A stretch of 16,264 nucleotides of DNA. Source: Beroe ovata. Its lineage: Eukaryota; Ctenophora; Nuda; Beroida; Beroidae. Position numbers and translations under genes: made by a program. The DNA lies in contig CAMPET010000090.1 of the NCBI GenBank assembly GCA_946803715.1, positions 7,626 through 23,889 on the forward strand. Direction: 5' to 3'. Positions 1 to 8,744 of the stretch are shown piece by piece. The notes beneath the pieces are model-generated. The model searched no databases and was not told where the DNA came from. It saw only the letters and a list, made by a program, of their open reading frames with translations. Every line of letters starts with the position of its first letter. Position 1 is the first letter of the stretch.

Positions 1-2
1 CG

Positions 3-520
3 ATAGTCCCATCTGTTACGGACTCCCCTGAGTTACCAACCACTGAATCACCTATCGCAAGGGATTCCCCCATGGCGAGAGACTCGCCGATGACAGAATC
101 TCCGATTCCGAATTCTGGCGGTGATGGGCCGCCGATAATCCGGATATTGAGTAGCGGTGCTGGTTCATTCGATAGCGGTGGAACGAACGTGTCCTCGGGA
201 CTCACGGAGAATACTTCTAGCAGTGATGAGGTGAGTTCTTGTGCTCAGGATTTAAATGGAGACTCCCCAGTGAATCTTGTTCTACCCCCATGCTTTTGAC
301 TGCGGAATTTCTCATCCTAAAAGCCCCCTATTTGATCGATTAAGGGCCCTAATTCCGATCGATTATCTCACATACAATCCAGGTGACGAGGTTGGACAAG
401 ATAGAATCGCTAAGTCTGGGACGATACCCGACGGATATAGCAGACCTGTACGATAGTGAAGACAGCGAGGAGGATAACAGTGTGGAGTTGTCTTTCACCA
501 ACTCTAAACTCACATTTTGA
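3..520 (+). CDS. 3' end of an unidentified Ser/Pro/Asp-rich protein (two exons, partial at 5' end)
   Basis: Frame 3 is open from the window edge. It meets a strong donor at 230/231 (GAG|GTGAGT) after 76 whole codons. An acceptor (ATCCAG) at 381-382 opens a second exon, 383-520, in the same phase (0), and this runs to TGA at 518-520. The joined tail is about 121 residues. The first exon is low-complexity and Ser/Pro-rich, with imperfect repeats around the motif RDSPM. The last exon ends in an acidic patch (DSEDSEEDN) followed by SFTNSKLTF. I recognise no domain and assign no function; it looks like an intrinsically disordered C-terminus. If the 152-bp intron were retained, the frame would read on to a stop at 297-299, giving a different short tail. 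The matching phase and good splice sites favour splicing. The start lies outside the window. Confidence 0.6.
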
Positions 521-751
521 TAATAACTCACATTTTGCTGAGATAGTAACTCAAACCTCACAATACGCAGCTTTTGGCGAGAAACTCATTTCGGGGTCAT
601 TAAATAGCCGGAAAGTTGTGAGAACCCTTTGTACCTTGATACATCGGTTAATTCTGAAGTCAACGGTTAAAAAACCTTCCGCGAACCGTTTCAAAAGAGA
701 CGTCTTTTTTGTTTTTGTGTAAGTCGGATCGATCTCCCGACATAGTTAATC

Positions 752-757
752 AATAAA
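752..757 (+). promoter_or_regulatory. Poly(A) signal AATAAA
   Basis: A canonical AATAAA lies 232 bases after the TGA that ends the partial gene at the left edge. It is the first such hexamer on this strand downstream of that stop, so it probably ends its transcript. The intervening 521-751 has no convincing coding frame and is read as 3' UTR. Confidence 0.5.
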
Positions 758-1404
758 TGATAATCATTTCAATTATTCTGTTTCGTATGATAATTAAATC
801 AGTTGATTGTTGTGTTATGTAAATGCTGTAATTAAATTTCCCCGACATTTTAGTCAGTGTATTTGATCTTAACAGAGATAGGCGGCATGACATTCAATTC
901 TCTGATGGCGCGAGAATTTCAAGATGCCATGAGTAAAATATATGAAAACAGATTTCCTTACAAATGTTGGATTAAAGTGGTATGATGATGTTAACAATGA
1001 TATTGTATCTAAATAGCGACTTAATGGGAATAACTTAATCTAAAACTAAAGCGAAACACAAAACTAGCAAAAGCAAAACTAACTAAACCAAAAGTATGTC
1101 CTAACAAATAAAACTGTCACGTGCTCTACCATGTTTAACATAGTCTTACATGTACAAAATCCGCTCAGATAAAGTTACCTGTTTAACGTTTGGGTCGGTT
1201 TAAAGTCATTGAACTAGCAGTAAATTTAGACGTCATTTTCCAAGTGTCATAAACAGCAGCTGAGCTCAGGTGACTGTACCATTTTCATAGAACATGGAAA
1301 CTTAGAATTCAACAGCGAATTACCTCGAAAATGAGCGACAAAATCCGACAACATATGCGACTTAAATTTCAAAAAACCGAAATTAACGCTGGAATTGAAA
1401 TCCC
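758..1404. other. Intergenic stretch with no recognised gene
   Basis: AT-rich sequence with stops in all frames at short intervals. An A-rich, C-punctuated patch lies near 1040-1110 (repeats of AAAACTA/AAGCAAAACT type). No promoter, RNA gene or repeat boundary could be defined. Confidence 0.4.
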
Positions 1405-1542
1405 TTATCCCTGCTGCCGTTTCCGTTCCTCTTCTAACCTTTTACGTTCTGCTTTCTCCTCCTTTTTCTTTTTCTCTGCAGCTTTGTACTCCTGAACAGT
1501 CGCATCGTCACAAAACCGTGCTGTTTTCTTGTATGACGTCAT
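1405..1542 (-). CDS. Short lysine/glutamate-rich ORF, possibly a terminal exon or gene remnant
   Basis: On the minus strand an ATG at 1542 opens 45 codons ending at TAA (1407-1405). The first part (motif TARFCDDATVQEY) looks like ordered protein. It is followed by a strongly charged helix-like tail rich in KKKKEEK and RKRLEEERKR, typical of a coiled-coil or basic C-terminus. Such composition is unlikely by chance in this AT-rich DNA, so I treat it as coding or formerly coding. In the same frame a TAA lies just upstream, beyond the single N at 1554, so any longer gene must enter by splicing or was cut at that join. No family could be named. Charged C-terminal tails occur in some DDE transposases, but that is only a guess. 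Confidence 0.3.
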   Translation of the reverse strand: MTSYKKTARFCDDATVQEYKAAEKKKKEEKAERKRLEEERKRQQG

Positions 1543-1948
1543 GTACGATGCTTNGGATTAGCATACAGTCAATAAATTATATCATAGTATGAAAATAACA
1601 GTTATAATTTTGAACATGTCACAAATCACAAATATGATGTAGCTAAGATTTTTTGATGAGAAATTTAGATAGTCAAAATAATTCTTATTAGAAAAAAATT
1701 TGAGATTTGATTCGCGAAAATATAAAACTGAAAATGAAATAAATTTGCAAAAAAAAGTTATGTTTCCATACTGTATTGCCAAAATCTTCCGCGCGCCGCG
1801 CTTGTCATTTTTGAGCTTTCAGCTTGAGTAACGTGAAATAAGGGCACTCAACTCATAAACAAGCAGTCACGATGTTCTGATTTAATGTCGTTGCGCGTTA
1901 CATAGATGGTGAAATTTAGTATGACTCAGTAGACCTTTCGAGCATTGT

Positions 1949-2102
1949 CACACTGCCACACTCCTGAGTGTGGCAGTGTGGCAGATTTTCGAGCATTGCC
2001 ACACTATTTTGTGATTTTTGCCACACTCAAAGTCAGTGTGGCAGCCACACTATTTGATCCGACCTTACGAGGAGTGCGGCTGCCACACTGACACACTGCC
2101 AC
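1949..2102. repeat. Cluster of TGCCACACT direct and inverted repeats (hairpin array)
   Basis: The 9-mer TGCCACACT occurs at 1954, 1997, 2019 and 2081, and its 8-base core at 2044. The reverse complement occurs at 1967, 1975 and 2035. They build several hairpins. A 15-bp perfect inverted repeat (1949-1963 with 1966-1980) has a 2-nt loop. A 9-bp stem (2019-2027 with 2035-2043) has a 7-nt loop. A palindrome at 2035-2051 is perfect around one central base. ORFs crossing the region on both strands are by-products of the repeats. It may be the core of a MITE-like or satellite element, but no outer boundaries or target-site duplication could be seen. Confidence 0.75.
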
Positions 2103-2197
2103 GATCACCGGTAAATGTGGGGAAAAACAGACTTTTAGGGCCAGATCGTCTTTCTGGTGATCCAGAGGTTCTAGTAGGAAGTAGGACGGGGGCAATG

Positions 2198-2275
2198 CCG
2201 ATGGTGAAAAATGGTTTTATGGTTGAAAATGGTTTTATGGCGAATTGGTTGAAATTTCGCCATTTTTACCATCGG
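2198..2275. repeat. Inverted repeat enclosing a short tandem repeat
   Basis: CCGATGGTGAAAAATGG (2198-2214) pairs with CCATTTTTACCATCGG (2260-2275) with a single extra base in the left arm. The start of the loop continues as about two copies of an 18-nt unit (GAAAATGGTTTTATGG with small changes). This is a stem-loop; it may be a folded-back non-autonomous element or a slippage product. No gene is supported here. Confidence 0.6.
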
Positions 2276-2330
2276 ACTAGCCAACAGGATGCTATCAGAA
2301 ATGTCTGACTAGATTTTTTTGAGTTGCACC

Positions 2331-2387
2331 AGATTTGAACCAAATTCCAAAACGTTTCTTATCCGGTTGGATAGTCCAACTCAGCTA
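2331..2387 (-). mobile_element. tRNA-like Pol III promoter (box A + box B), probable SINE head or tRNA relic
   Basis: On the minus strand TAGCTGAGTTGG (2387-2376) fits the tRNA box A consensus TRGCNNAGYNGG exactly. After 34 nt, GGTTCAAATCT (2341-2331) fits box B (GGTTCGANTCC) with two changes. Spacing and order are those of a type 2 Pol III promoter. The acceptor and T stems do not pair properly, so this is not a working tRNA. Seven As (plus-strand Ts, 2313-2320) follow shortly downstream, compatible with a short SINE tail. A tRNA-derived SINE is the likeliest reading; the body and ends are undefined. Confidence 0.4.
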
Positions 2388-2845
2388 TGTGACAAGACTG
2401 AAAAGAAGGTCTATTCGACCACTTTTAAATCGGGAACTTTTTTTTGCTAATTCATAGAATCCCAGCACTGAATAACAATATGTGATTATGTGACGTCAAA
2501 ATGAAATATTTGTCATAGGTATTTCGATATCAAAAGTGAAAAGTCATTATCGATGAAAGGTCATCATCAATGGTCGTTAATCATTATCTATCAGTGGTCT
2601 ACCGACTGTCAGTGATTTTAGAGCACCCCGAATAATGCTAGCATTCCACTCCACCCACCAGGCACCCTTCCAAGATATATGGGTAGTGGGTACATGTTGA
2701 TTAGAGCAATTAAGCATGCCATTGTTTCTCCAGTCCCTAAATAAACATTGCACCTCTCTGCGATTATGGTAACTATATTTTTTTGAATTTCGGACATGTC
2801 ATATCACATTACATCACTTATGCGGTATGTGCGAAAGAGAGTGTC
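2388..2845. other. Intergenic stretch with no recognised gene
   Basis: AT-rich DNA with only short spurious ORFs. A run of eight Ts lies near 2440. There is nothing with coding character and no clear repeat boundary. Confidence 0.4.
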
Positions 2846-2885
2846 AGTGTGGCAGTTGAACTCGTAAGGTCAACATTGCCACACT
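2846..2885. repeat. Hairpin reusing the AGTGTGGCA/TGCCACACT motif
   Basis: AGTGTGGCA-GTTGA (2846-2859) pairs with TCAAC (2870-2874) and, past a 2-nt bulge, TGCCACACT (2877-2885). The outer 9-mer is identical to the unit of the hairpin cluster 0.75-0.9 kb upstream, suggesting the same repeat family. A single N lies nine bases beyond, at 2894. Confidence 0.6.
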
Positions 2886-2958
2886 TACCGCAANGATTTG
2901 GTACACTTGGTACACTTAGGTCCCTCTCTGAGAATTATATAAGTCAAACAATTAATTT

Positions 2959-3022
2959 GCCACAATGGGTCACACACGATGGGGTACCCCATAATATTGG
3001 ACACGTCTATATTGCATTGTGG
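2959..3022. repeat. Nested palindromes ATGGGGTACCCCAT and GCCACAATG/CATTGTGGC
   Basis: A perfect 14-bp palindrome (2979-2992) sits inside a 9-bp inverted repeat (2959-2967 with 3014-3022). This ends just before the LINE relic. It may belong to the same repeat-rich insertion as the preceding hairpin. Confidence 0.5.
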
Positions 3023-3046
3023 CCATCATCACCTTGAAGCTAGTGA

Positions 3047-3462
3047 AACTCTGACTTCCAAAACAAGTTCGAGTACCTCGCATACAGAAGTCTATTCAGC
3101 AGAACCATGGCCGAACTCCCTTTCACAGCTCAGTGGGTCCACTATAACACACCATCGAGACAGGAACTTAGCCCAGCAGGGAGTATCAAAGACTTAGGAG
3201 TCCATCTCTCTTCTGACCTGAAATGGAGGCTACGGGTAATACCACTGCTCAGAACGCTAACAAGATGGCAAATTGGGTGCTGAGTGTTTTCTTGGACCGA
3301 TCTCAGACCTATCTTGCAAGATCCTACCAGTGAACGCCACGATCCCCAGTCAAAGCTGACACTCCAGAACTCCACCTCATATAGACCAATGGCCCAAACA
3401 TTCCTGATCTACCTCCAGTTCCGGGTTATGTTACGCCCAACTCAAACTCAAAACTGGATTGG
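3047..3462 (+). pseudogene. Decayed LINE ORF2 fragment (end of reverse transcriptase to C-terminus)
   Basis: Frame 2 is open from about 3047 to 3226. It contains KFEYLAYRS, FTAQWVHYNT and GSIKDLGVHLSSDLKW, the stretch after the catalytic motifs of CR1-like/RTE-like LINE reverse transcriptases that carries the typical KDLGV..S.DLKW block. The match continues in frame 1 at 3238-3330 (NTTAQNANKMANWVLSVF), then frame 2 near 3341 (DPQSK), then frame 1 at 3400-3462 (IPDLPPVPGY, SNSKLDW), which resembles the extreme C-terminus of such ORF2 proteins. At least three frame changes and a stop show it is dead. No catalytic FADD motif or endonuclease remains, as expected of a 5'-truncated copy. It is related to, but clearly diverged from, the larger LINE on the opposite strand further right. 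Confidence 0.75.
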
Positions 3463-3907
3463 ACGAGGTGCGGCCTCCAAGAGGTGGTGTAATTGGGTCT
3501 CTAAGGAAAGCAGACATGAGGTTACAGCATATGTCATTGCAGTAGTTCCGAGATTGTACTGCGAACTGTCATTAATGATGCTACAACCACCATCTGGCAT
3601 CTGGGTCGTCCGAGTCAATTTCAGGGACACAACCAGGACTATAGGCTGTGACATATGTGCCACGGTTGAGATATGCCCTCGTATGACAGACGTTTAACAA
3701 AATAAATACCCGGATTCTTGATAAAGCAATGTAATTGCGAAAAAGAAGAATGTAAAATAGAATAAGTTCCGTTATCAACTCAAACTGAATAAAAAATATA
3801 CATGATACATAAACAAACTTTACATACAACTATTCAATTAACGTAATTATCTTAAAACAGCAGGTTAGATTAGTGCGGAGGTTTTGAAGATACACAGTTT
3901 CATCTTA
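3463..3907. other. Probable LINE 3' UTR remnant and spacer; no gene
   Basis: After the relic's coding similarity ends there is about 230 bp without coding character, plausibly its 3' UTR. AT-rich spacer with plus-strand AATAAA hexamers near 3702 and 3788 follows. Overlapping ORFs on both strands look non-coding. No clear minus-strand poly(A) hexamer for the adjacent pirin gene was seen. Confidence 0.35.
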
Positions 3908-4801
3908 TCATTTCCAAAGTGTTCCATTCAAGAACTTCGTCCCAATGTCAGATTTCCAATTTTTTGCATTTTCAAACCCATTCTTACACTTCCTGTAATC
4001 ATCAAATGTCTGTTCAATTTCCTCTCTAGAGTTCATGACGAATGGACCATGTTGCACCACTGGCTCTCCGATAGGCTGCCCTGATATCAGGACTAATCTG
4101 GCCACACTCTCACTTCTATTCCGCATCTCCACGTAATCTCCATCACCTGACTCAAACACTACTGTATGGTGACTTGCGACGTCTCTGTTGTCCGGACCCA
4201 GTGATATGCTCCCATCCAGGGTGTAGCAGAACGTCGTCCAGCTGACCGGTACCGACTGCCGGAACTCAGACCCCGCCGCCAACTCGATGTCCAGATAGTA
4301 AACGGGAGTGCGGGTCCTGAGTCTCGATTTCTGTGACATACTCTCGCCCGCGAGGATACGCACTCTCACCCCATCCCTTTCCGTGACCGGTATCTCGTCT
4401 TTACCAGGTTCCTGGTACTCGGGTGGAACCATCTTGTACTCACTGCCCAGATTAACCCACAGCTGGAGTCCCCGTACCATGTCCCTGCCTGGTATCTCGG
4501 AGTGGATAATACCCCTGCCGGCAGTCATCCACTGCATGTCACCTGCTCTCAGGGTCCCCGAGTTCCCGAGGAAATCCTCGTGATACATCTCACCCTCCAG
4601 CACGTACGTGACAGTTTCAAATCCCCGGTGAGGATGGTCCGGAAACCCGGCCCCCTCCAGGGACGAGCCGGCAAACTCGTCCAGCATGAGGAATGGATCA
4701 AGTTGTCCTATCTCGGGTCGTCCAATGGAGCGTCTCACTCGCGCACCGCGACCCTCTGCTTTCCACTGGCTCTCAACAACCTTCCGTATGAGTTTGGACA
4801 T
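3908..4801 (-). CDS. PIR: Pirin, cupin-fold metal-binding nuclear protein
   Basis: An uninterrupted frame encodes 297 residues, close to the usual 290 of animal pirins. Counting from the ATG at 4801, the N-terminal cupin runs from about residue 20 to 135. It carries GARVRRSIGRPE, DHPHRGFETVTY with His56 and His58, and GRGIIHSEIP with His100 and Glu102. These are the four Fe(II) ligands of pirin, at almost the human numbering. The C-terminal cupin ends with QHGPFVMN and KNGFENAKNWKSDIG, both conserved. Human pirin is a nuclear iron-dependent redox sensor that modulates NF-kB and can show quercetin 2,3-dioxygenase activity. All ligands are present, so the protein should be functional. The frame stays open 17 codons further upstream without an ATG, and that part looks like 3' intron sequence ending in CAG at 4809-4807. 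I therefore place the start at 4801 (G at -3) and infer an intron in the 5' UTR. There are no coding introns. Confidence 0.95.
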   Translation of the reverse strand: MSKLIRKVVESQWKAEGRGARVRRSIGRPEIGQLDPFLMLDEFAGSSLEGAGFPDHPHRGFETVTYVLEGEMYHEDFLGNSGTLRAGDMQWMTAGRGIIHSEIPGRDMVRGLQLWVNLGSEYKMVPPEYQEPGKDEIPVTERDGVRVRILAGESMSQKSRLRTRTPVYYLDIELAAGSEFRQSVPVSWTTFCYTLDGSISLGPDNRDVASHHTVVFESGDGDYVEMRNRSESVARLVLISGQPIGEPVVQHGPFVMNSREEIEQTFDDYRKCKNGFENAKNWKSDIGTKFLNGTLWK

Positions 4802-4806
4802 TGCGT

Positions 4807-4852
4807 CTGCATTGAGAATTGTTTCAACAGAGACAATGAGGGAAAATATCAC
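4807..4852 (-). other. Probable 5' UTR splice acceptor of pirin
   Basis: Just upstream of the pirin ATG the minus strand reads a pyrimidine-rich run (TTTTCCCTCATTGTCTCTG) and then CAATGCAG, with AG five bases before the ATG. This is a good 3' splice site. A matching donor was not fixed; CATG|GTGAGG near 5247 is one possibility. Confidence 0.5.
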
Positions 4853-5317
4853 AGTTTGGTAAGATTGGAAGTTTTATTATTATTCAGTAGAGCTGTGAGC
4901 TAGGAAGAGTATGAAGTCAGATCGACAAATTAAAGATAGCAAGGTTCATTCCATCGAAATATTGATATGATTGAGATTTCATAAAGCTTTCATAAAGAAG
5001 TAATTCATGCATCAAAACTCTTAAACCAGTGTGCATTTAGATTCATCAGATTCATATAACTCATTCAATAAATCTACCTTCATGACATCATGAATAATGA
5101 ATATCCATCACACAATGGATTGCCACCACACGCTATTGTAACATCGTAAAACAACGATCAACTAATCTCATGGCAGGGGGACTAGAGAAAACTCTCTGGT
5201 GCCATTTAATAACAGTTCAAAGGATACACTATGAAACTGACCTCACCATGTCCATATTAATGATTCAATACCGCAACAAAATTTGAAATGTTTTCCTGAT
5301 ATCAAAATCACATCAGA
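4853..5317. other. Spacer between the zinc-finger and pirin genes
   Basis: Both neighbours are on the minus strand, so this holds the 3' UTR of the zinc-finger gene and the 5' region of pirin. On the minus strand an ATTAAA hexamer lies at 5205-5210, about 108 bases after the zinc-finger stop. An AATAAA lies at 4873-4878. Either could be its poly(A) signal. No ORF of note. Confidence 0.4.
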
Positions 5318-8236
5318 TTACTTGAAATGTTGTGCTCTATGAGTAGTCAATTCATCTTGCGATTTGAAACCCTCTTCACATACAGTACAGAGAAAGGGGA
5401 GAACGTCTATGTGTACAGAGAGAATGTGTTGTGTAAGTGCGTCACGTGACTGACACGTCATGTCACACACCTGACATTTGGCATCGGGGGTAGGGTGGGC
5501 AACAGTTTGGTGTGCCTGGAGAAAGGAGTTTGGGTGAATTATGAAGTAGTAAAGGGGCAATGGCATCTTGCTCATTGGTCGAGGATTTGGAGAATTATTA
5601 TAACTATATAGTTAACGATTTACCTTGTATTTCAGGACAGATGAAAAGGTATAGTCGCACAGCTTGCATGAACTCTGTCCCAAAGAAATGGTGAGGGCGG
5701 AATGGAATGTCTTCATGTGTTTCGTATGTGCGGAATGGCTCCCAAACTTCTTGGGGCAGTGACGACAACTGATCAGTACATCCGATCCACAGTGGTGTGA
5801 CCTCAGCTGGATCGAGGAAGCGAAAACCTAGTGATGAGAATCGTGGTAATAAAAATGAAGAGAAAGATCTCTTTAATTGAATGATGTCTACTGTTTGATC
5901 GTGGCGAGTACCTCATAACAAGTACTGCAAGTGAGGGAGGGGTTGTGTTTCTTTTCTATGTGCTTCATAAGAGTCAGGTGTGTAGGGTGAACAGCACCAC
6001 ACACCATGCACTTGTATAAACCTGTTGAAAAGAGGCGTTCGTTTCGCGAACTTCGTAACGACTTACGATAAATAACCTAATTCGTAAAACCATCATAGTG
6101 TTAGTAAAATATTTCTACTTAAACCTGATAGTTGAGGTTTCGGTAGATCATCGAAAATGTGAATCTTCCCATGTTCAATAAGACTGTCTCTCCTACTGAA
6201 ACTGATCCCACAGACTCCACAAATCCACACACCACTACAATTGCTCAGTTCTGCAGGGGATTAAGAAATGTTATCATATGCTCAAGTTGGCTGAACCTCA
6301 ATGTACAATGAGTTCCATGATCATTGTTCATTCTTATGCATACATTACTCTAGAAACGTTATTATCACCTTTTCGCTGTTTGGATGAAACCTCTGGGGGT
6401 TTTTCATCCACCTTATTGCACACGGGACACTCAGTTCCGCTCTGTCTAGCTGCCAGATCATCACTAGTGAGGGGTGTTCCTATACCATGCACGGTATAGT
6501 TGTGTCGTCGTGCATTCCACAGAGACTGGGAGATGCATATAATGTCGATATTTTGTCACTGTATTTAATCCTATATCAATATGTCAGTCATTAATAACTA
6601 TAGAGACTTCTTTCTATCACTCATCAGTAGATTACCTGAAACTTGCAATTGCAATGGGTGCAATAATAGTTTGATGGTTTAGCTTCAGCTTCCACTGACT
6701 TAGGAACAGATGGAACAGTTTCGTTCGATAAGGACACAGGATGCACCAACTCAGTTTTTGGTTGATGTGGAGACTCTTTAGAATTGGTAACTGACTGATC
6801 TATGGAATTAGAATCATCAATCTCTGATTTCACTATATTACATGCATGATCACCTCTATCTGCATCCGTAGCACAGTCTGTCACTGCTTCTTCTTGTTCT
6901 TCTTCATAAAACTGAACCTTGGGATCAGGAAGGTATTCATCTAAAGATTCAGTTATGATTTCAGCCTTTTCAACGGCTTCATTCACTGTCAAGAAGGTTT
7001 CAGTCAATATTTCAGCTATTTGAACTATGGGAGATGCACATTCATTATTCCTCGAATCATGGGGTTTCCCATCTGCTTCCTCATCTGGACAACTTGCTCC
7101 ATCCTTATTGTCTGTTTGTTGACACGTTTCTAAAGATAGGACCAATTCGTGATCAGAACACCCTCTCTCCGATGCTTCACTCCCAGAAACCATTTTCTTA
7201 GTAGACTTTAATTTCGTGGAACTCCTGAGAGCCACCTTGCTGCTATTTCTGGTTTTATTTATATGTTTTATCCTATCCAATAGAATTTTGGAGACTAACT
7301 TCTGTTGAGACTTTCTACATGACTTTCTAACAGAAAGTGGTGATTGGTTTCCTGAACTTGAACTGTTAGCTGATGTAGCAGTTTTGGAACCACTTTCATG
7401 ATGAGGAGCTTTCCTGTTTTCGATATTCTCAATCATCTGGTTTGAATTTGAGGTGTAATGAATATCATGACTCACTCCCAAGGAAACGGTTTCAGTTGAT
7501 GCCAATGGAATGCTTGAAGAGCTAAAACTCTCAGATTGCGAAGGAGTGTCCATGGCAACTTCTGTTAAAGGAGTGTCATACACCAGGAGGTTGCATTTCT
7601 TTGTGTGACTGCATAAGCGACTTTTGGTCCTGAATGTTTGTTGACAATTATGACATGAATAGTGTGAAGGGGCCTTTCTGAGTCCAAGTACATATGGTAT
7701 AGATCCTGGCACAGATGAATCATTGAGTCTTTTCCTCTTCTGAGGTCTGTGTTCTGGTGAATGGTTAACCTGAGTGATTTGTACATGTCAAAATATTATG
7801 CTGAGAAAAACAGTGATTGCCCAGCTTCACAACTTCAAGTAGCCAGTGTACCATTTACCTGCAAAAGAGTGCTTTTTGGTGTTGGTACAATCAAGTCAAT
7901 ATGGGGACTCTCAGGGAAGCTCCTTGTAAATTGAAAAGGGTAAGAGTTGGGTTCCTTCTGGGGATATATAGTATATATGCTATTCTTGATGGGCAATAAG
8001 TTAGGCTTGGCAGTTATGTTTATTCCCTCAAAAATATATGCTGAAAATACTTTCACTATTACAAAATAAGTCACCTTTATACTACTGAGATTGTCTTTAT
8101 AGTCTCCAATAGAAGCATGATATCTTGTTAATTCAAATGCTTCAGTCAATTTAGATGTAATAATGTTGTAAAGCAAGGAATGGGGAAGTAGGTGATCTGA
8201 GTGGGAACAGGACAGCGCAGTTTGGGTAGAAACCAT
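5318..8236 (-). CDS. Multi-C2H2 zinc-finger protein, about 729 residues, up to eight exons
   Basis: Exons on the minus strand are 8236-8075 (tentative first), 7957-7859, 7769-6636, 6525-6369, 6250-6125, 6021-5912, 5827-5624 and 5515-5318 (TAA). All introns are GT-AG, 84-118 bp apart from an 89-bp and a 117-bp one near the start, and all phases agree. Model positions: an NLS-like PQKRKR at 96-101; a CCHC finger at C126-C146; then a long Ser- and Glu-rich linker. C2H2 fingers follow at 457-478, 528-548, 564-585, 617-638, 650-671, 678-699 and 707-727, plus a degenerate finger at 591-608 that lacks the second His at normal spacing. Fingers 457-478 and 650-671, and the degenerate one, are each split by an intron, and splicing restores the C-x2-C-x12-H spacing. 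That is strong support for the model. Finger arrays usually bind DNA, so it is probably a nuclear regulator. Orthology is not claimed. The first exon (ATG at 8236, good Kozak) is the weakest part. Confidence 0.87.
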
Positions 8237-8744
8237 AGCTGTGTAAGTATTCTTGTAAATTTGCTGAATATACTGCTAGCTAGCAGGTAGATTTTCAACC
8301 TTGAACCCAGCCTGGTGATCTTATAATATGGTTGTCTTACACCCAAAAAACATTCAAATGTTACTGATACATTGTGCAGGCCAGGCCCCATATTCTACAA
8401 TCTACACTCTACTGACTTATATGACTTGAGAGCACACTTTCATTTGCCAGGTGATGCAAGACCCTCTGATGCAATAGGCAAACTTATCATGTAATTATCA
8501 ATCATACAAAAAGAATTCTTGATTTCAATTATGTTCACATCAAAGTCACATCTTGTCATTGTGGTATTGTAATATTTTGTCAATCTATATAATAATTTGG
8601 TTGTTCGTTTGTCCGGTTGTACAACATAACAACACCAAATGGAGTGTGCAAAGTTCATGTTGCCATGGACATATGCTACTACTGTAGTAGTGAACTGAAG
8701 CCGATTTTGATGATGGTGCTTCGATAATGTTTTAAATTCCGTTT
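8237..8744. other. 5' flank of the zinc-finger gene; no gene seen
   Basis: There are minus-strand ORFs here, but they start with GTG and lack coding character. A perfect 14-bp palindrome CTGCTAGCTAGCAG lies at 8273-8286, and a 15-base palindrome CTACTACTGTAGTAG lies near 8679-8693. It probably holds the zinc-finger promoter; no TATA box is clear. Confidence 0.4.

Noticed and set aside
1949-2102. CRISPR-like array
   Set aside because: The repeats are short, mixed in orientation and without regular spacers, in a eukaryotic context.
2004-2308. ORFs on both strands over the hairpin array
   Set aside because: Their reading frames come from inverted repeats and have no protein-like pattern.
2313-2400. 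A functional tRNA gene
   Set aside because: Boxes A and B are present but the acceptor arms do not pair and the T stem is mostly wobble or mismatch.
4308-4903. Plus-strand ORFs opposite pirin
   Set aside because: They are antisense shadows of the well-supported pirin coding sequence.
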